A stretch of DNA of 64,000 bases from Lachnospiraceae bacterium (GTDB lineage: Bacteria > Bacillota > Clostridia > Lachnospirales > Lachnospiraceae): NCBI GenBank assembly GCA_022483465.1, contig JAKVNF010000003.1, positions 756,501-820,500 of the forward strand, given 5' to 3'. The translations under genes and the position numbers were made by a program. The notes beneath the pieces are model-generated. The model searched no databases. It had not been told where the DNA came from and saw only the letters and a list, made by a program, of their open reading frames with translations. This document shows, piece by piece, positions 25,714 to 34,517 of this stretch (its first letter is position 1; the number at the start of each line of letters is the position of its first letter).

Positions 25714-27021
25714 ATGGAACTGCAGGCAGGCATTGTCCTTCTCATCGTATTCTTCCTGATGCTGGCGCTGAAGGTCCCGATCTCCTTCGGCATCATCGCC
25801 TCCGCGCTGGTCACCATCGTCATGTTCCTGAGCCCGTCCTTCGGCATGTTCATCTCCGCCCAGAAACTGGTCACGGGAATTGACTCCTTCTCACTCCTTG
25901 CGGTCCCGTTCTTCATTCTGGCGGGCACCCTGATGTCCAACGGCGGCATCGCCAAACGGATCATCAACCTGGCCATGCTGGTGATGGGAAAGGTTCCCGG
26001 ATCCCTGGCCCTGACCAACATCGCGGGCAACGCGCTGTTCGGCTCCCTCTCCGGATCCGGTATCGCCGCGGCAACCGCCATCGGCGGTGTGCTTGGACCC
26101 CTGGAAGAGGAGAATGGCTATGACAAGAGTTTCTCCGCTGCCACCAACATCGCCACCGCACCGGTGGGACAGCTCATCCCGCCCACCAATGCCTTCATCA
26201 TCTACTCGGCAGCCGCCGGCGGCACCAGCGTCGCAGCGCTCCTCATGGCAGGCTGGATTCCGGGCCTTCTCTGGGCTGCCTGCTGCATGGTTGTTGCGCT
26301 GCTCTATGCAAAGAAGCACGGCTATGTCGTGGAGCGCACGGAGAAGCTGACCGCCAGAGAGGCCATCCACACCGTGCTCGACTCGATTCCCTCGCTTCTG
26401 CTGATTGTCATCATCATCGGCGGCATCCTCTCCGGATACTTCACCCCGACGGAGGCCTCCGGCGTTGCCGTGATCTACGCCTTCATTCTCGCCTTTTTTG
26501 TCTACCGCAGCATCTCCCTGAAGGATCTCACAAAGGTTCTGGCGGAATCCGGTGTCATGACCACCATCGTTATGCTGATCATCGGCGCCTCCTCCGTGCT
26601 CTCCTTTGTGCTCTCCTTCACCGGACTCCCGCAGGCCATCAGCTCCCTGATCCTGAACCTGTCCGACAACCGGATCGTGATTCTGCTCATCATCAACCTG
26701 ATTCTTCTGGTGGTCGGCACCTTCATGGACATGGCACCCGCCCTGATGATCTTCACCCCGATCTTTCTCCCGGTGGTGACCAGCGTTGGCATGGATCCCA
26801 TCCACTTCGGCGTCATGATGGTCATGAACCTTGCCATCGGAACCATCACGCCTCCGGTCGGCTCGGTGCTGTTTGTGGGCTGCTCCCTTGCGGATCTGAA
26901 AGTCGAAAAGGTGATGAAACAGCTCGTTCCCTACTTTGTCGCGATCCTCATCGCCCTACTGTTTGTCACCTTTGTCCCGGCTCTCTCCGAGTGGCTTCCC
27001 ACTGTTGTCGGTCTGATGTGA
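25714..27021 (+). CDS. dctM: TRAP transporter large permease DctM
   Basis: A 435-residue membrane protein with about twelve segments, the transport channel of the TRAP system driven by a sodium or proton gradient. Family blocks seen: PFFILAGTLMSNGGIAKRII, GNALFGSLSGSGIAAATAIG and a repeat of the PPTNAFIIYS type. It begins six bases after dctQ. Its 3' end overlaps the convergent AraC regulator gene by 66 bp. Confidence 0.93.
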   Translation: MELQAGIVLLIVFFLMLALKVPISFGIIASALVTIVMFLSPSFGMFISAQKLVTGIDSFSLLAVPFFILAGTLMSNGGIAKRIINLAMLVMGKVPGSLALTNIAGNALFGSLSGSGIAAATAIGGVLGPLEEENGYDKSFSAATNIATAPVGQLIPPTNAFIIYSAAAGGTSVAALLMAGWIPGLLWAACCMVVALLYAKKHGYVVERTEKLTAREAIHTVLDSIPSLLLIVIIIGGILSGYFTPTEASGVAVIYAFILAFFVYRSISLKDLTKVLAESGVMTTIVMLIIGASSVLSFVLSFTGLPQAISSLILNLSDNRIVILLIINLILLVVGTFMDMAPALMIFTPIFLPVVTSVGMDPIHFGVMMVMNLAIGTITPPVGSVLFVGCSLADLKVEKVMKQLVPYFVAILIALLFVTFVPALSEWLPTVVGLM

Positions 27022-28008
27022 TATGAAGTCTCCCTCGCTGGTCTCCACTGCACGCCGCACCTCACCGACCTGCTCCCGCAGGTAGTTCTGCAGCGGCAGT
27101 GCGGTATCCACATATCGGTCCGGATGCTTCCGGTACTGAAGCGGAGACAGACCCATGTATTTCTTGAAGATCTTCCCGAAGTAGACCGCCGAGTGATACC
27201 CCACGCGGGAAGCGACCTCATCCACCGGGAGTCCGGTTTCCTCCAGCAGCTGTTTGGCAGCGCGGACGCGGTAGAGGTTCTGGTACTCGCGGAGGGTGTA
27301 TCCTGTCACCTCCCGGAAGGTGCGGCTGATGTAATACTTGCTGAAGGAGAACCTCTCCGCGATCTGATCGAGGGAGAGGTCCTCCCCATAGTGTGCATAC
27401 AGGTAATCCGCGATCCTGTAGGCATTGGCTTGGACCGGGTCCTTCGCCTCAGCAAAGCTGATCTGGTTCTCCCTTCGGAGATCCCGGGTCATGTGTGCAA
27501 GGAGAAAGACCGTCTGCAGGTCCACCATCAGCTTGTAGTGCGGGCCGCACGTCCTGGTCTCCTCCTTGAAGAAGTAATAGAAATCCATGAACCGGCTCTG
27601 CTGCTCCGGCGTCAGATGATAGATGCCGTAGTTCTGGTGAAAATACCGGACCAGGTTCAGCTCCGGATACTGCCGGTCGAAGCGCTGCATCTTGTCCGAG
27701 GTGACATAGAGGATGATCCGGTTGTGCCCGAGATCTCCCTCAGAGACAGAGCGCGTGGTGTGGATCAGGTTCGAATCGATCAGAATCAGATCCCCCTCCG
27801 AAGCGGTCATACTCCGGTTATCAAAGAAGAAATTCCGTTGTCCCTGCAGAATGTAGAAGATCTCATATTCCGGATGGAAATGTTTGACCTTCATGTCAAA
27901 GTGCCCTCTGCGGACCATGTGTTCCAGCGCAATGTCCCCGGTGGAAGCATAGAAGGTGACGGTTTCCACCAGATCTTTCGCATCGTGCTGCCTTTGCTGC
28001 TCAGCCAT
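26956..28008 (-). CDS. AraC-family regulator with cupin sensor
   Basis: A 350-residue regulator: an N-terminal cupin-type ligand domain (HFHPEYEIFYILQGQRNFF) and a C-terminal pair of helix-turn-helix motifs (LSLDQIAERFSFSKYYISRTFREVTGY; VDEVASRVGYHSAVYFGKIFKKYMG). The ATG at 28008 is chosen because GGAGG lies five bases upstream; in-frame ATG 28020 and TTG 28038 are alternatives. It lies between the TRAP and GH105 genes and diverges from the latter, so it most likely activates the pectin-use genes on sensing a sugar. The tail overlaps dctM on the opposite strand. Confidence 0.88.
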   Translation of the reverse strand: MAEQQRQHDAKDLVETVTFYASTGDIALEHMVRRGHFDMKVKHFHPEYEIFYILQGQRNFFFDNRSMTASEGDLILIDSNLIHTTRSVSEGDLGHNRIILYVTSDKMQRFDRQYPELNLVRYFHQNYGIYHLTPEQQSRFMDFYYFFKEETRTCGPHYKLMVDLQTVFLLAHMTRDLRRENQISFAEAKDPVQANAYRIADYLYAHYGEDLSLDQIAERFSFSKYYISRTFREVTGYTLREYQNLYRVRAAKQLLEETGLPVDEVASRVGYHSAVYFGKIFKKYMGLSPLQYRKHPDRYVDTALPLQNYLREQVGEVRRAVETSEGDFISHQTDNSGKPLGESRDKGDKQ

Positions 28009-28082
28009 AAAAGCCTCCATGCCGGTGCCTGCTGTCAAAGCGGTGTCCGGACTACCGTACCATAAAATAAGGAGTATTGAAC

Positions 28083-29204
28083 ATGAAACTCAACGAACAG
28101 GAAATCAATGCCAAACTCGATCTCGTCATCGACCGGCTCCTCCACCTCGACGGCCCCGCCAATGAAGCAGAGCTCAAGAAGGAAGGAGAGAAGGTCGGCT
28201 ACTTCAAGCGCGACTTCGGCATCCGGGAGTGGGACTGGCCGCAGGGTGTGGGGCTCTATGGACTTCTGCGGGTCATGCAGGCCCAGAACAGCACCAAATA
28301 CGTGGAATTCCTGAAGAACTGGTATGACACCAACCTCAAAGAGGGACTTCCCTCCCGCAATATCAACACCACAACGCCTCTTTTGACGCTGGCACAGCTC
28401 AATGAAACCCTGCACAACAAGAAATACGAGGAGCTGTGTCTTGACTGGGCAGACTGGCTGATGAACTGTCTTCCCAGAACCCGGGAAGGCGGGTTCCAGC
28501 ACGTCACCAGCGCAAACGGCGACCGCAAGGGTGTGCGGCTGAACGAAAATGAGATGTGGATCGACACAATCTTCATGGCCGTTCTGTTTCTCAACTGGAT
28601 GGGACAGCGCTATGAGCGGCAGGACTGGATCGATGAGGGCATCCACCAGATCCTGATGCACATCAAGTACCTCTACAGCACCAGGACCGGATTGTTCTAC
28701 CACGGATGGACCTTCAATGGGAACAACAACTTTGGCGGCATCTTTTGGTGCCGCGGAAACAGCTGGTTCACCCTTGGCATCCTGGACTACCTGGAGATGT
28801 TCCACAACACATTGAATGCGGGTGTCAAGCAGATCATTGTGGACACCTACCGCGCCCAGGTACATGCCCTCAAGCAGCTCCAGGCACCCAGCGGTCTCTG
28901 GCACACCGTTCTCGATGATCCTTCCAGCTATGAGGAGGTCTCTGGTTCCGCCGCCATCACCGCCGGAATCCTGAAGGGAATCCGTATGGGCATTCTCGAT
29001 GACGGCTGCTGCAGGAGCGCAGAACGGGCAATCGGCGGAATCCTTGCCAACATCGACAAGGACGGCACGGTTCTCAACGTCTCCGGCGGGACCGGAATCG
29101 GCATGAACCGGGAATTCTACAAGGGCATTCTCAAGGCGCCCATGGCATACGGCCAGTCCCTGACCATCCTGGCGCTGGCAGAGGCACTGCGGCACAGCCG
29201 CTGA
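28083..29204 (+). CDS. GH105 unsaturated rhamnogalacturonyl/glucuronyl hydrolase
   Basis: A 373-residue cytoplasmic (alpha/alpha)6-barrel enzyme of the YteR/YesR type with no signal peptide. It removes the unsaturated uronic acid end made by pectate or rhamnogalacturonan lyases. Typical blocks are WDWPQGVGLYGLLR, MWIDTIFMAVLFL (holding the catalytic Asp), FYHGWTFNG and FWCRGNSWFTLG. The ATG at 28083 follows AAGGAG. It starts an operon with rhaM and a TIM-barrel isomerase, which points to rhamnogalacturonan side: its product would be rhamnose plus an unsaturated uronate. Confidence 0.92.
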   Translation: MKLNEQEINAKLDLVIDRLLHLDGPANEAELKKEGEKVGYFKRDFGIREWDWPQGVGLYGLLRVMQAQNSTKYVEFLKNWYDTNLKEGLPSRNINTTTPLLTLAQLNETLHNKKYEELCLDWADWLMNCLPRTREGGFQHVTSANGDRKGVRLNENEMWIDTIFMAVLFLNWMGQRYERQDWIDEGIHQILMHIKYLYSTRTGLFYHGWTFNGNNNFGGIFWCRGNSWFTLGILDYLEMFHNTLNAGVKQIIVDTYRAQVHALKQLQAPSGLWHTVLDDPSSYEEVSGSAAITAGILKGIRMGILDDGCCRSAERAIGGILANIDKDGTVLNVSGGTGIGMNREFYKGILKAPMAYGQSLTILALAEALRHSR

Positions 29205-29219
29205 AAAGAGGAGGCAGTG

Positions 29220-29531
29220 ATGAAGAAGGCATTTGTCATGAAACTCTATCCCGGGATGGAAGAGGAATACGAGCAGCGGCACCGGGCACTCTGGCCCAGG
29301 ATGAAGGAGAGCATCCATCGCTTCGGAGGTTCCAACTATACGATCTGGCTGGACAAAAAGACGCACCTTCTGTTCGGGACCATCGAAATCGAAGATGAAG
29401 CGCGCTGGGCAGCACAGGCTGACGATCCCGTGAACCGGGAGTGGTGGGACTACATGGCGCCCCTGATGGAGACCAACCCGGACAACAGCCCGGTCTCCAG
29501 AGATCTGCACGAAGTCTTTCATCTTGACTGA
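29220..29531 (+). CDS. rhaM: L-rhamnose mutarotase
   Basis: A 103-residue dimeric enzyme that interconverts alpha and beta L-rhamnose. Family features: KLYPGMEEEYEQRHRALWP at the start, the active-site His in that block, and MKESIHRFGGSNYTIWLD followed by LFGTIE. GAGGAGG precedes ATG 29220 (a GTG lies just ahead). Its presence supports rhamnose as an actual product of this operon. Confidence 0.92.
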   Translation: MKKAFVMKLYPGMEEEYEQRHRALWPRMKESIHRFGGSNYTIWLDKKTHLLFGTIEIEDEARWAAQADDPVNREWWDYMAPLMETNPDNSPVSRDLHEVFHLD

Positions 29532-29543
29532 GAGGAAAAAAGC

Positions 29544-30404
29544 ATGTTGAAGTACGGAATGCGGGGGCACGACATCGCCGTCCATCAGCCCATGGAGACG
29601 GCCTTTTCAAAAATGGAAACCCTGGGCATCACAAGGATCCAGCTCGCCATGGACAAGACCATCTCGGATCTTGATTTCTCCGTGGGAAGTTACACGCCTA
29701 GGAAGGCACAGCAGATCCGGGAGAGCCTGCTTCGCCATCACATCGAACTGCCGGTTCTTTCCTGCTACATCAATCCGGCCGATCCGGATGAGTGGCAGAG
29801 AAAGCAGGCAGTCGCCCGTTTTATCGAAACGATGCGCTATGCAAAGGTGCTGGGGGCAGGCCTTGTCGGTACGGAGACCGGCAGGGCATCCTCTGACATG
29901 TCCATCACGCCCCTCACGGAATCTGAGGACTGCTACCAGCGTGTGCTCAAAAGTTTCTCCGAGATCGCCGAAGAAGCAGAATCCCTGAACGTGCAGGTCG
30001 GTGTGGAGGGCGTCTTCAGCCACACACTGTCCACACCGGAGAAGATGGACCGTTTCCTTCGTGAGATCGGTTCCAGCAAATTTTCCGTCATCCTGGATGC
30101 CGCCAACCTGATCCGCCCCTCCCTTGCCGGGGACAGCGCTGCCATCAGCCGGGTCATCGGAGAAGCTTTTGACCGTTACGGGGACCGCATCCAGGTGCTG
30201 CACATCAAGGACTGCATCTACACCGATGCCTGGACCCAGAAGTGCACCCCGCCCGGAGAAGGCATCATGGACTTCTCCATGCTGATGCAGCTGGTCAGAA
30301 AAAGCGGGAGAGACTTTCCTGCCATTCTTGAGGAGTCAACTCCCGCACGATTTTCCAAAGACGCCCGGTTCTTTGAGAGAGCGTACGAGATGGCCGGCAT
30401 CTGA
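29544..30404 (+). CDS. Sugar phosphate isomerase/epimerase family TIM-barrel protein
   Basis: A 286-residue AP-endonuclease-2/xylose-isomerase-like barrel. Metal-ligand carboxylates are expected at VGVEGVF, VILDAANLI, VLHIKDC and AILEES, which are all visible in the usual order. These proteins isomerise or epimerise keto- and aldoses; the exact substrate cannot be read from sequence, but an uronate or rhamnose derivative is likely from the operon. It is twelve bases from rhaM and is followed by a terminator. Confidence 0.8.
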   Translation: MLKYGMRGHDIAVHQPMETAFSKMETLGITRIQLAMDKTISDLDFSVGSYTPRKAQQIRESLLRHHIELPVLSCYINPADPDEWQRKQAVARFIETMRYAKVLGAGLVGTETGRASSDMSITPLTESEDCYQRVLKSFSEIAEEAESLNVQVGVEGVFSHTLSTPEKMDRFLREIGSSKFSVILDAANLIRPSLAGDSAAISRVIGEAFDRYGDRIQVLHIKDCIYTDAWTQKCTPPGEGIMDFSMLMQLVRKSGRDFPAILEESTPARFSKDARFFERAYEMAGI

Positions 30405-30456
30405 AACAGAGTGTATCCGCGCACAGCATATCCCGACCCTGACAGGATCAGATCTC

Positions 30457-30487
30457 CGGAACAGGCCAAAAACCTGTTCCGTTTTTG
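30457..30487 (+). terminator. Intrinsic terminator of the GH105 operon
   Basis: GGAACAGG (30458-30465) and CCTGTTCC (30473-30480), loop CCAAAAA, then GTTTTTG. Confidence 0.9.
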
Positions 30488-30680
30488 TATGGGAAAATGA
30501 AATGAAGAGCTGCATCATGCGCGTATCCATTCCTTCGTGTTTGAAAAAAAGGATCTCGAAGACTCCGGCAAAAAGCCTGGCTGTCTGCGTAAAGACATGC
30601 TGCGCTGCCGCACCTTGCCGGGAATCCGCTTTTTGGGGGGATGGGAGAGTGGTTTTGATATTGTCTTTCTGCGCACAAAG

Positions 30681-30729
30681 GCGGCAGGAAACGGGGGAAA
30701 GTTTCCCGCCTCCTGCCGCATCTTTTTTC
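30681..30729. terminator. Hairpin at the end of the GH2 operon, possibly bidirectional
   Basis: GCGGCAGGA (30681-30689) pairs with TCCTGCCGC (30711-30719), with a GGGAAA/TTTCCC inner stem. The T-run (TCTTTTTT) is on the plus strand; on the minus strand, where the GH2 gene ends at 30738, only CCTTTG follows. The 190 bp between this and the previous terminator contain nothing I recognise. Confidence 0.65.
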
Positions 30730-30737
30730 GTCTTTGT

Positions 30738-32969
30738 CTATGCCCTGGGGATCCGGTTCAGCTTTTCATTCAGGGCAAGGAGTTCCTCCTTTGTGGGCTT
30801 CTTTCCAAGGCTACCAAGGAGATTCATCAGCCGCAGCACCGTGAATCCGCCCATCATCTTCATCATGCCGTCGGGGGAAGAGGCGCCGTCCCCCATTCCC
30901 TTCATCTTATCGGCAAAGATGCCCGCAAAGAGCTGCTGCCCCTCCCTTGAGCGCAGGACGTCCTCCGCCTTGTCATTTAAGGAGTAATATCCCTCCCGCT
31001 CGGTGATGTCAAACCAGTTGAGGACCGCGCCCTGCTCCTTCATCCGGTAGTCCGGGTTGGGAGAGGAGACCCTGCGGATCGTCGCAGTGTCCGTGCATTC
31101 ACCGGCACTTGCAAGAAGGAGGGTTCCCTCCGCCTTTTTGTTGGGAACCTGGAAGGTGTAAAACGGCGAGCCGTTCTCGGAACGGGTCTTTGTTGCGACG
31201 GGGACCCCGTCCGCAGAGAGACAAACCTCCTTCCCGTTCGTGACCACCGTGACTGCTGTCACGTTCTTCGTCCGGTCCACCATGCGCTTGCCGCAGATGT
31301 GCACAAAGGGGACATCCGAGAGCCAGGCCTTGTAGACGTAGAAGCTGTCCTTTTTGTAGCTCCTGTCAAAGGTGACAAGGCCCTTGTGGTTCTGGCCGTT
31401 CTCACCGCCTTCATTTCTTCCGTCGGCGCCGAAGTCAAACATGTTCCAGACATGGGTGGCCCAGAGGTAGGGGCGTGCTGCGATCTGCCGGATCAGCGCC
31501 TCGTGGTACTGCTCCTGGTACTCCTCGGTGTAGTCCCCCATGGCGGGGTTCTCGCTGTGCCAGTTCAGCGCCTCGCACCCGTACTCGCTCAGGCCGATGG
31601 GAAGGTTCGGGTGCTTTGCGTGGAACGCATCCAGCCAGGGCCCATACATGGACGGATCGCCGCCGTACCAGCCGAAGTAGTGGTTGTAGCTCACCACATC
31701 CGGGATGTCCAGGATCGGGTCGTCTGCAGGCAGCATGGACACGCAGGCAATGGCGGTCTTTCTCGTGGGGTCGAGCCGGTGGGCCAGGTCATTTAAGATC
31801 CGGTGGTTCTCCAAAAGGTCCTCGCTGGATCCGTTCATCGTGATCTCGTTCGAGAGCCCCCACACCACGATGGAGGGGTGGTTGTAGTTCTGCTTGATGA
31901 GCTCCGTGAGCTGGGAAATCGTGTTCTCCCTCCCCGCCGGCATGTGCTTTGAAATGTAGGGGATCTCCGCCCAGACCACCATCCCCCGCTCATCGCAGAG
32001 GTCGTAGAAGACCTGGCTGTGCTGGTAGTGGGCAAGGCGGATCGTGGTGGCACCGGTCTCGCAGATGAGGTCCATGTCCTGCCGGTGGTGCTCCGCAAGA
32101 AGCGCATTCCCGATGCCCTTCCGGTCCTGGTGGCGGGAGACGCCCCGCAGGGGATAGGGCACTCCGTTGAGCAGGAAGCCCCGATTGGGATCAATCTCAT
32201 AGGTCCTTGCGCCGAAGCGGGTCCGGATCTCATCTTGCCCGTCCGGAAGAGAAGCCACCGCGGTGTAGAGGTAGGGGTCCTTCCTGCCGTTCCAGAGGTG
32301 GACCTTCGGAAGGTGCAGCACGCAGCTTGCGGATCCGTCTGTCACCGCTGCCGTGGCCCGGGCAACCTCCTTACCCTCGGCATCCAGGATCCGATAGGTC
32401 ACGGTGTCCGCCTCCCCAGTGATCCAGGTGGTGATCTCGATGTCCGCCGCATCCCCGGTGATCTTCGGGGTCACCCGGATCCCCGGCGCCCCACAGTCGT
32501 CCAGATCGAAGCGGTTCTTTCCCACGGCGATCAGGGACACATCCCGATAGATGCCGCCGTAAAACGTGAAATCCGCCATCTGGGGGTAGACCCGGTCGTT
32601 GGGGCTGTTGTCGACGGCTACGCAGATCAGGTTCTCGTCCTGCAGAAAGTCCGTGATCCGCACCCGCCAGGTGGAGTAGCCGCCGTCGTGGCGGCCCGCT
32701 TCCTTTCCGTTGACGTAGCAGACGGCGGAGGAGTTGGTGCCGTCAAACTGCAGGTAGTAGTCGTCCGCCGCGGGGAGATCACTCCGAAGGAGCGTCTTGG
32801 CATACCAGCAGGTTCCCCGGTAGTAGTCATTCCCGCCGTCCTGCCCGTCGATCGCATTCCAGGTGTGGGGGAGGTTCACATAGATCCAGTTCTCCGGCAT
32901 CTTCTCCGGGAGGACCTTGGTCTCCTTCGAGAATGCCCACTTTTCGTTCCAGTTCATCACCGTTCTCAT
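30738..32969 (-). CDS. Glycoside hydrolase family 2 enzyme (beta-galactosidase or beta-glucuronidase type)
   Basis: A 743-residue cytoplasmic enzyme with no signal peptide. Order: jelly-roll sugar-binding domain (NLPHTWNAIDGQDGGNDYYRG), immunoglobulin-like domain, then a TIM barrel with acid/base NE in VVWGLSNEITMNG and nucleophile Glu in LPIGLSEYGCEAL. The last 90 residues or so (from about LNDKAEDVLRSREG) are helical and Met/Gly-rich, not part of the standard fold. The start at 32969 has GAAGGAGAC upstream; a longer frame reaches 33053. It overlaps the sugar symporter by four bases (ATGA), so it probably acts on the sugar that transporter brings in. The exact glycosidic bond cannot be told from sequence. 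Confidence 0.9.
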   Translation of the reverse strand: MRTVMNWNEKWAFSKETKVLPEKMPENWIYVNLPHTWNAIDGQDGGNDYYRGTCWYAKTLLRSDLPAADDYYLQFDGTNSSAVCYVNGKEAGRHDGGYSTWRVRITDFLQDENLICVAVDNSPNDRVYPQMADFTFYGGIYRDVSLIAVGKNRFDLDDCGAPGIRVTPKITGDAADIEITTWITGEADTVTYRILDAEGKEVARATAAVTDGSASCVLHLPKVHLWNGRKDPYLYTAVASLPDGQDEIRTRFGARTYEIDPNRGFLLNGVPYPLRGVSRHQDRKGIGNALLAEHHRQDMDLICETGATTIRLAHYQHSQVFYDLCDERGMVVWAEIPYISKHMPAGRENTISQLTELIKQNYNHPSIVVWGLSNEITMNGSSEDLLENHRILNDLAHRLDPTRKTAIACVSMLPADDPILDIPDVVSYNHYFGWYGGDPSMYGPWLDAFHAKHPNLPIGLSEYGCEALNWHSENPAMGDYTEEYQEQYHEALIRQIAARPYLWATHVWNMFDFGADGRNEGGENGQNHKGLVTFDRSYKKDSFYVYKAWLSDVPFVHICGKRMVDRTKNVTAVTVVTNGKEVCLSADGVPVATKTRSENGSPFYTFQVPNKKAEGTLLLASAGECTDTATIRRVSSPNPDYRMKEQGAVLNWFDITEREGYYSLNDKAEDVLRSREGQQLFAGIFADKMKGMGDGASSPDGMMKMMGGFTVLRLMNLLGSLGKKPTKEELLALNEKLNRIPRA

Positions 32970-34384
32970 TCGTTTGTCTCCTTCTCGTGCTTTTCCTTCA
33001 GCGCTTCCACATTTGCATCCACCTGCTTTTTGTGCAGCGGATACCAGAACCACAGGATGGCCGCAAGGGCCAGGAACCCGATCGCGGGGATCAGGTTGGA
33101 AATCGTAAAGATGCTGTTCACCACGCCCGCATCAAAGGCAGTTGCCTGGGTGTAGCCGATGGCGGAGAGCAGAGCCCCGGAGAGGCCCGCCGAGGCCGCC
33201 TGGCCGAGCTTTCTCGCAAAGCTGTACAGCGCATAGACTGTGCCGTCCTCCCGAATGCCGTTTCGAAGCTCCGAATAGTCGATGACGTCCGTGATGAGCG
33301 CCCAGGAGACCATCGAGAAGATCCCGAGGCCGAACCAGCACAGTCCCTGCATGGCCACATAGACCCAGACATTGGCGGGCCGGATCACCAGCAGGGCGAT
33401 ACAGATAAGGCCTGCCAGGAGATTGGAGATCACAGAGACCTCCGCCTTGCCAATCTTTGTGGCAAGCGGTTTCGCGATGACGGCTGCCACCAGCATGGCG
33501 GCCATCATGACGATCGTGGTGGCGGACTGGGCAGCGGTGTTGCGGTAGAAGTTGGGGTACACGTAGTTGGCCATGGACTGCATGGTCAGCTGGGAGAGAA
33601 GCATGACGATGGAGGCGGCGATGATGGAGAGGAGTGCCCGGTTGGTGAAGGCGTTCTTCAGCATTCTTCCGACGCTGTTCTCCTGTTTTGTCTTCTCATC
33701 GACCTCGGGGTGCACCCGCTCTGTGGTCAGGTGGTAGCACAGAAGATAGCAGCACACCGCGCAGACGGAGAAGATCCCGGCGATCAGGGTCATGCGGCCC
33801 CCGTTCAGGACCTGCATGCCGCCCACGTTGTCATAGGCAAAGAGCGGGACCCCTGCCCCGATCACCACGCCGGCGAGCGTGCCGCCCATCGTGCGGAAGG
33901 TGGAGAGGGACTGCCGGTCGGAGGGCTCTGCGGAGATTGCGGAGGCCATGGAGCCGTAGGGGATGTTGATCGAGGTGTAGAAGATCGAGCCCCAGAGGAG
34001 GTAGGTGATAAAGAGGTAGATGACCTTGAAGGTCAGCGGCTGGTTTGCCAGCGAGCTCTGGTAGAGCAGGAAGGAGGCGATCGCCACCGGCCCGCACATC
34101 CTGCGGATCCAGGGCCGGAACTTGCCGTTTGCTGTCAACGGGCTCCGGTCGCAGATCCGCCCCATCGTCACGTCCGTGACCGCGTCCACAAACCGCGCGA
34201 TCATCATGATCATGCCCACGATCCCCGCAGGCACCCCCATCACGTCGGTGTAGAATTTCAGCAGAAAGCTCGAGGAGAGGATAAAGGTGAAGTCATTTCC
34301 GAAGTCACCAAAGAGATACCCTACCTTGTCCCTGAGCCCGAACGGCCGCTGCTTTCCTGTTTCCTGTGTCTTTCCCCTTTGCAT
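32966..34384 (-). CDS. GPH-family (MelB-type) sugar:cation symporter
   Basis: A 472-residue membrane protein of about twelve segments, glycoside-pentoside-hexuronide family in the MFS superfamily. LRDKVGYLFGDFGNDFTF at the N-terminus and MMIARFVDAVTDVTMGRICDRS are family hallmarks, with the two Asp residues of the cation site. The ATG at 34384 follows AAGGAGG; a longer frame to 34447 lacks a site. First gene of a two-gene operon with GH2. Confidence 0.93.
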   Translation of the reverse strand: MQRGKTQETGKQRPFGLRDKVGYLFGDFGNDFTFILSSSFLLKFYTDVMGVPAGIVGMIMMIARFVDAVTDVTMGRICDRSPLTANGKFRPWIRRMCGPVAIASFLLYQSSLANQPLTFKVIYLFITYLLWGSIFYTSINIPYGSMASAISAEPSDRQSLSTFRTMGGTLAGVVIGAGVPLFAYDNVGGMQVLNGGRMTLIAGIFSVCAVCCYLLCYHLTTERVHPEVDEKTKQENSVGRMLKNAFTNRALLSIIAASIVMLLSQLTMQSMANYVYPNFYRNTAAQSATTIVMMAAMLVAAVIAKPLATKIGKAEVSVISNLLAGLICIALLVIRPANVWVYVAMQGLCWFGLGIFSMVSWALITDVIDYSELRNGIREDGTVYALYSFARKLGQAASAGLSGALLSAIGYTQATAFDAGVVNSIFTISNLIPAIGFLALAAILWFWYPLHKKQVDANVEALKEKHEKETNE

Positions 34385-34429
34385 CGCACCCTCCTTATTG
34401 AAATCAAAATGTTTGGAATTGTTGGATGA

Positions 34430-34458
34430 TTGACATCTTTCTGACACTTTGCATTATA
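34430..34458. promoter_or_regulatory. Divergent promoter region between symporter and AraC genes
   Basis: On the minus strand TATAAT occupies 34453-34458, 68 bp before the symporter start. On the plus strand TTGACA is at 34430-34435 with an imperfect ATTATA at the same 34453-34458. The two promoters would overlap, so only one could be used at a time, with the AraC protein probably the switch. Confidence 0.5.
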
Positions 34459-34517
34459 GACAGGCCAGGCAAAAGCAAGTAGGATAGAATTAATCCAAAT
34501 AAGGAGGATTTTCATCT

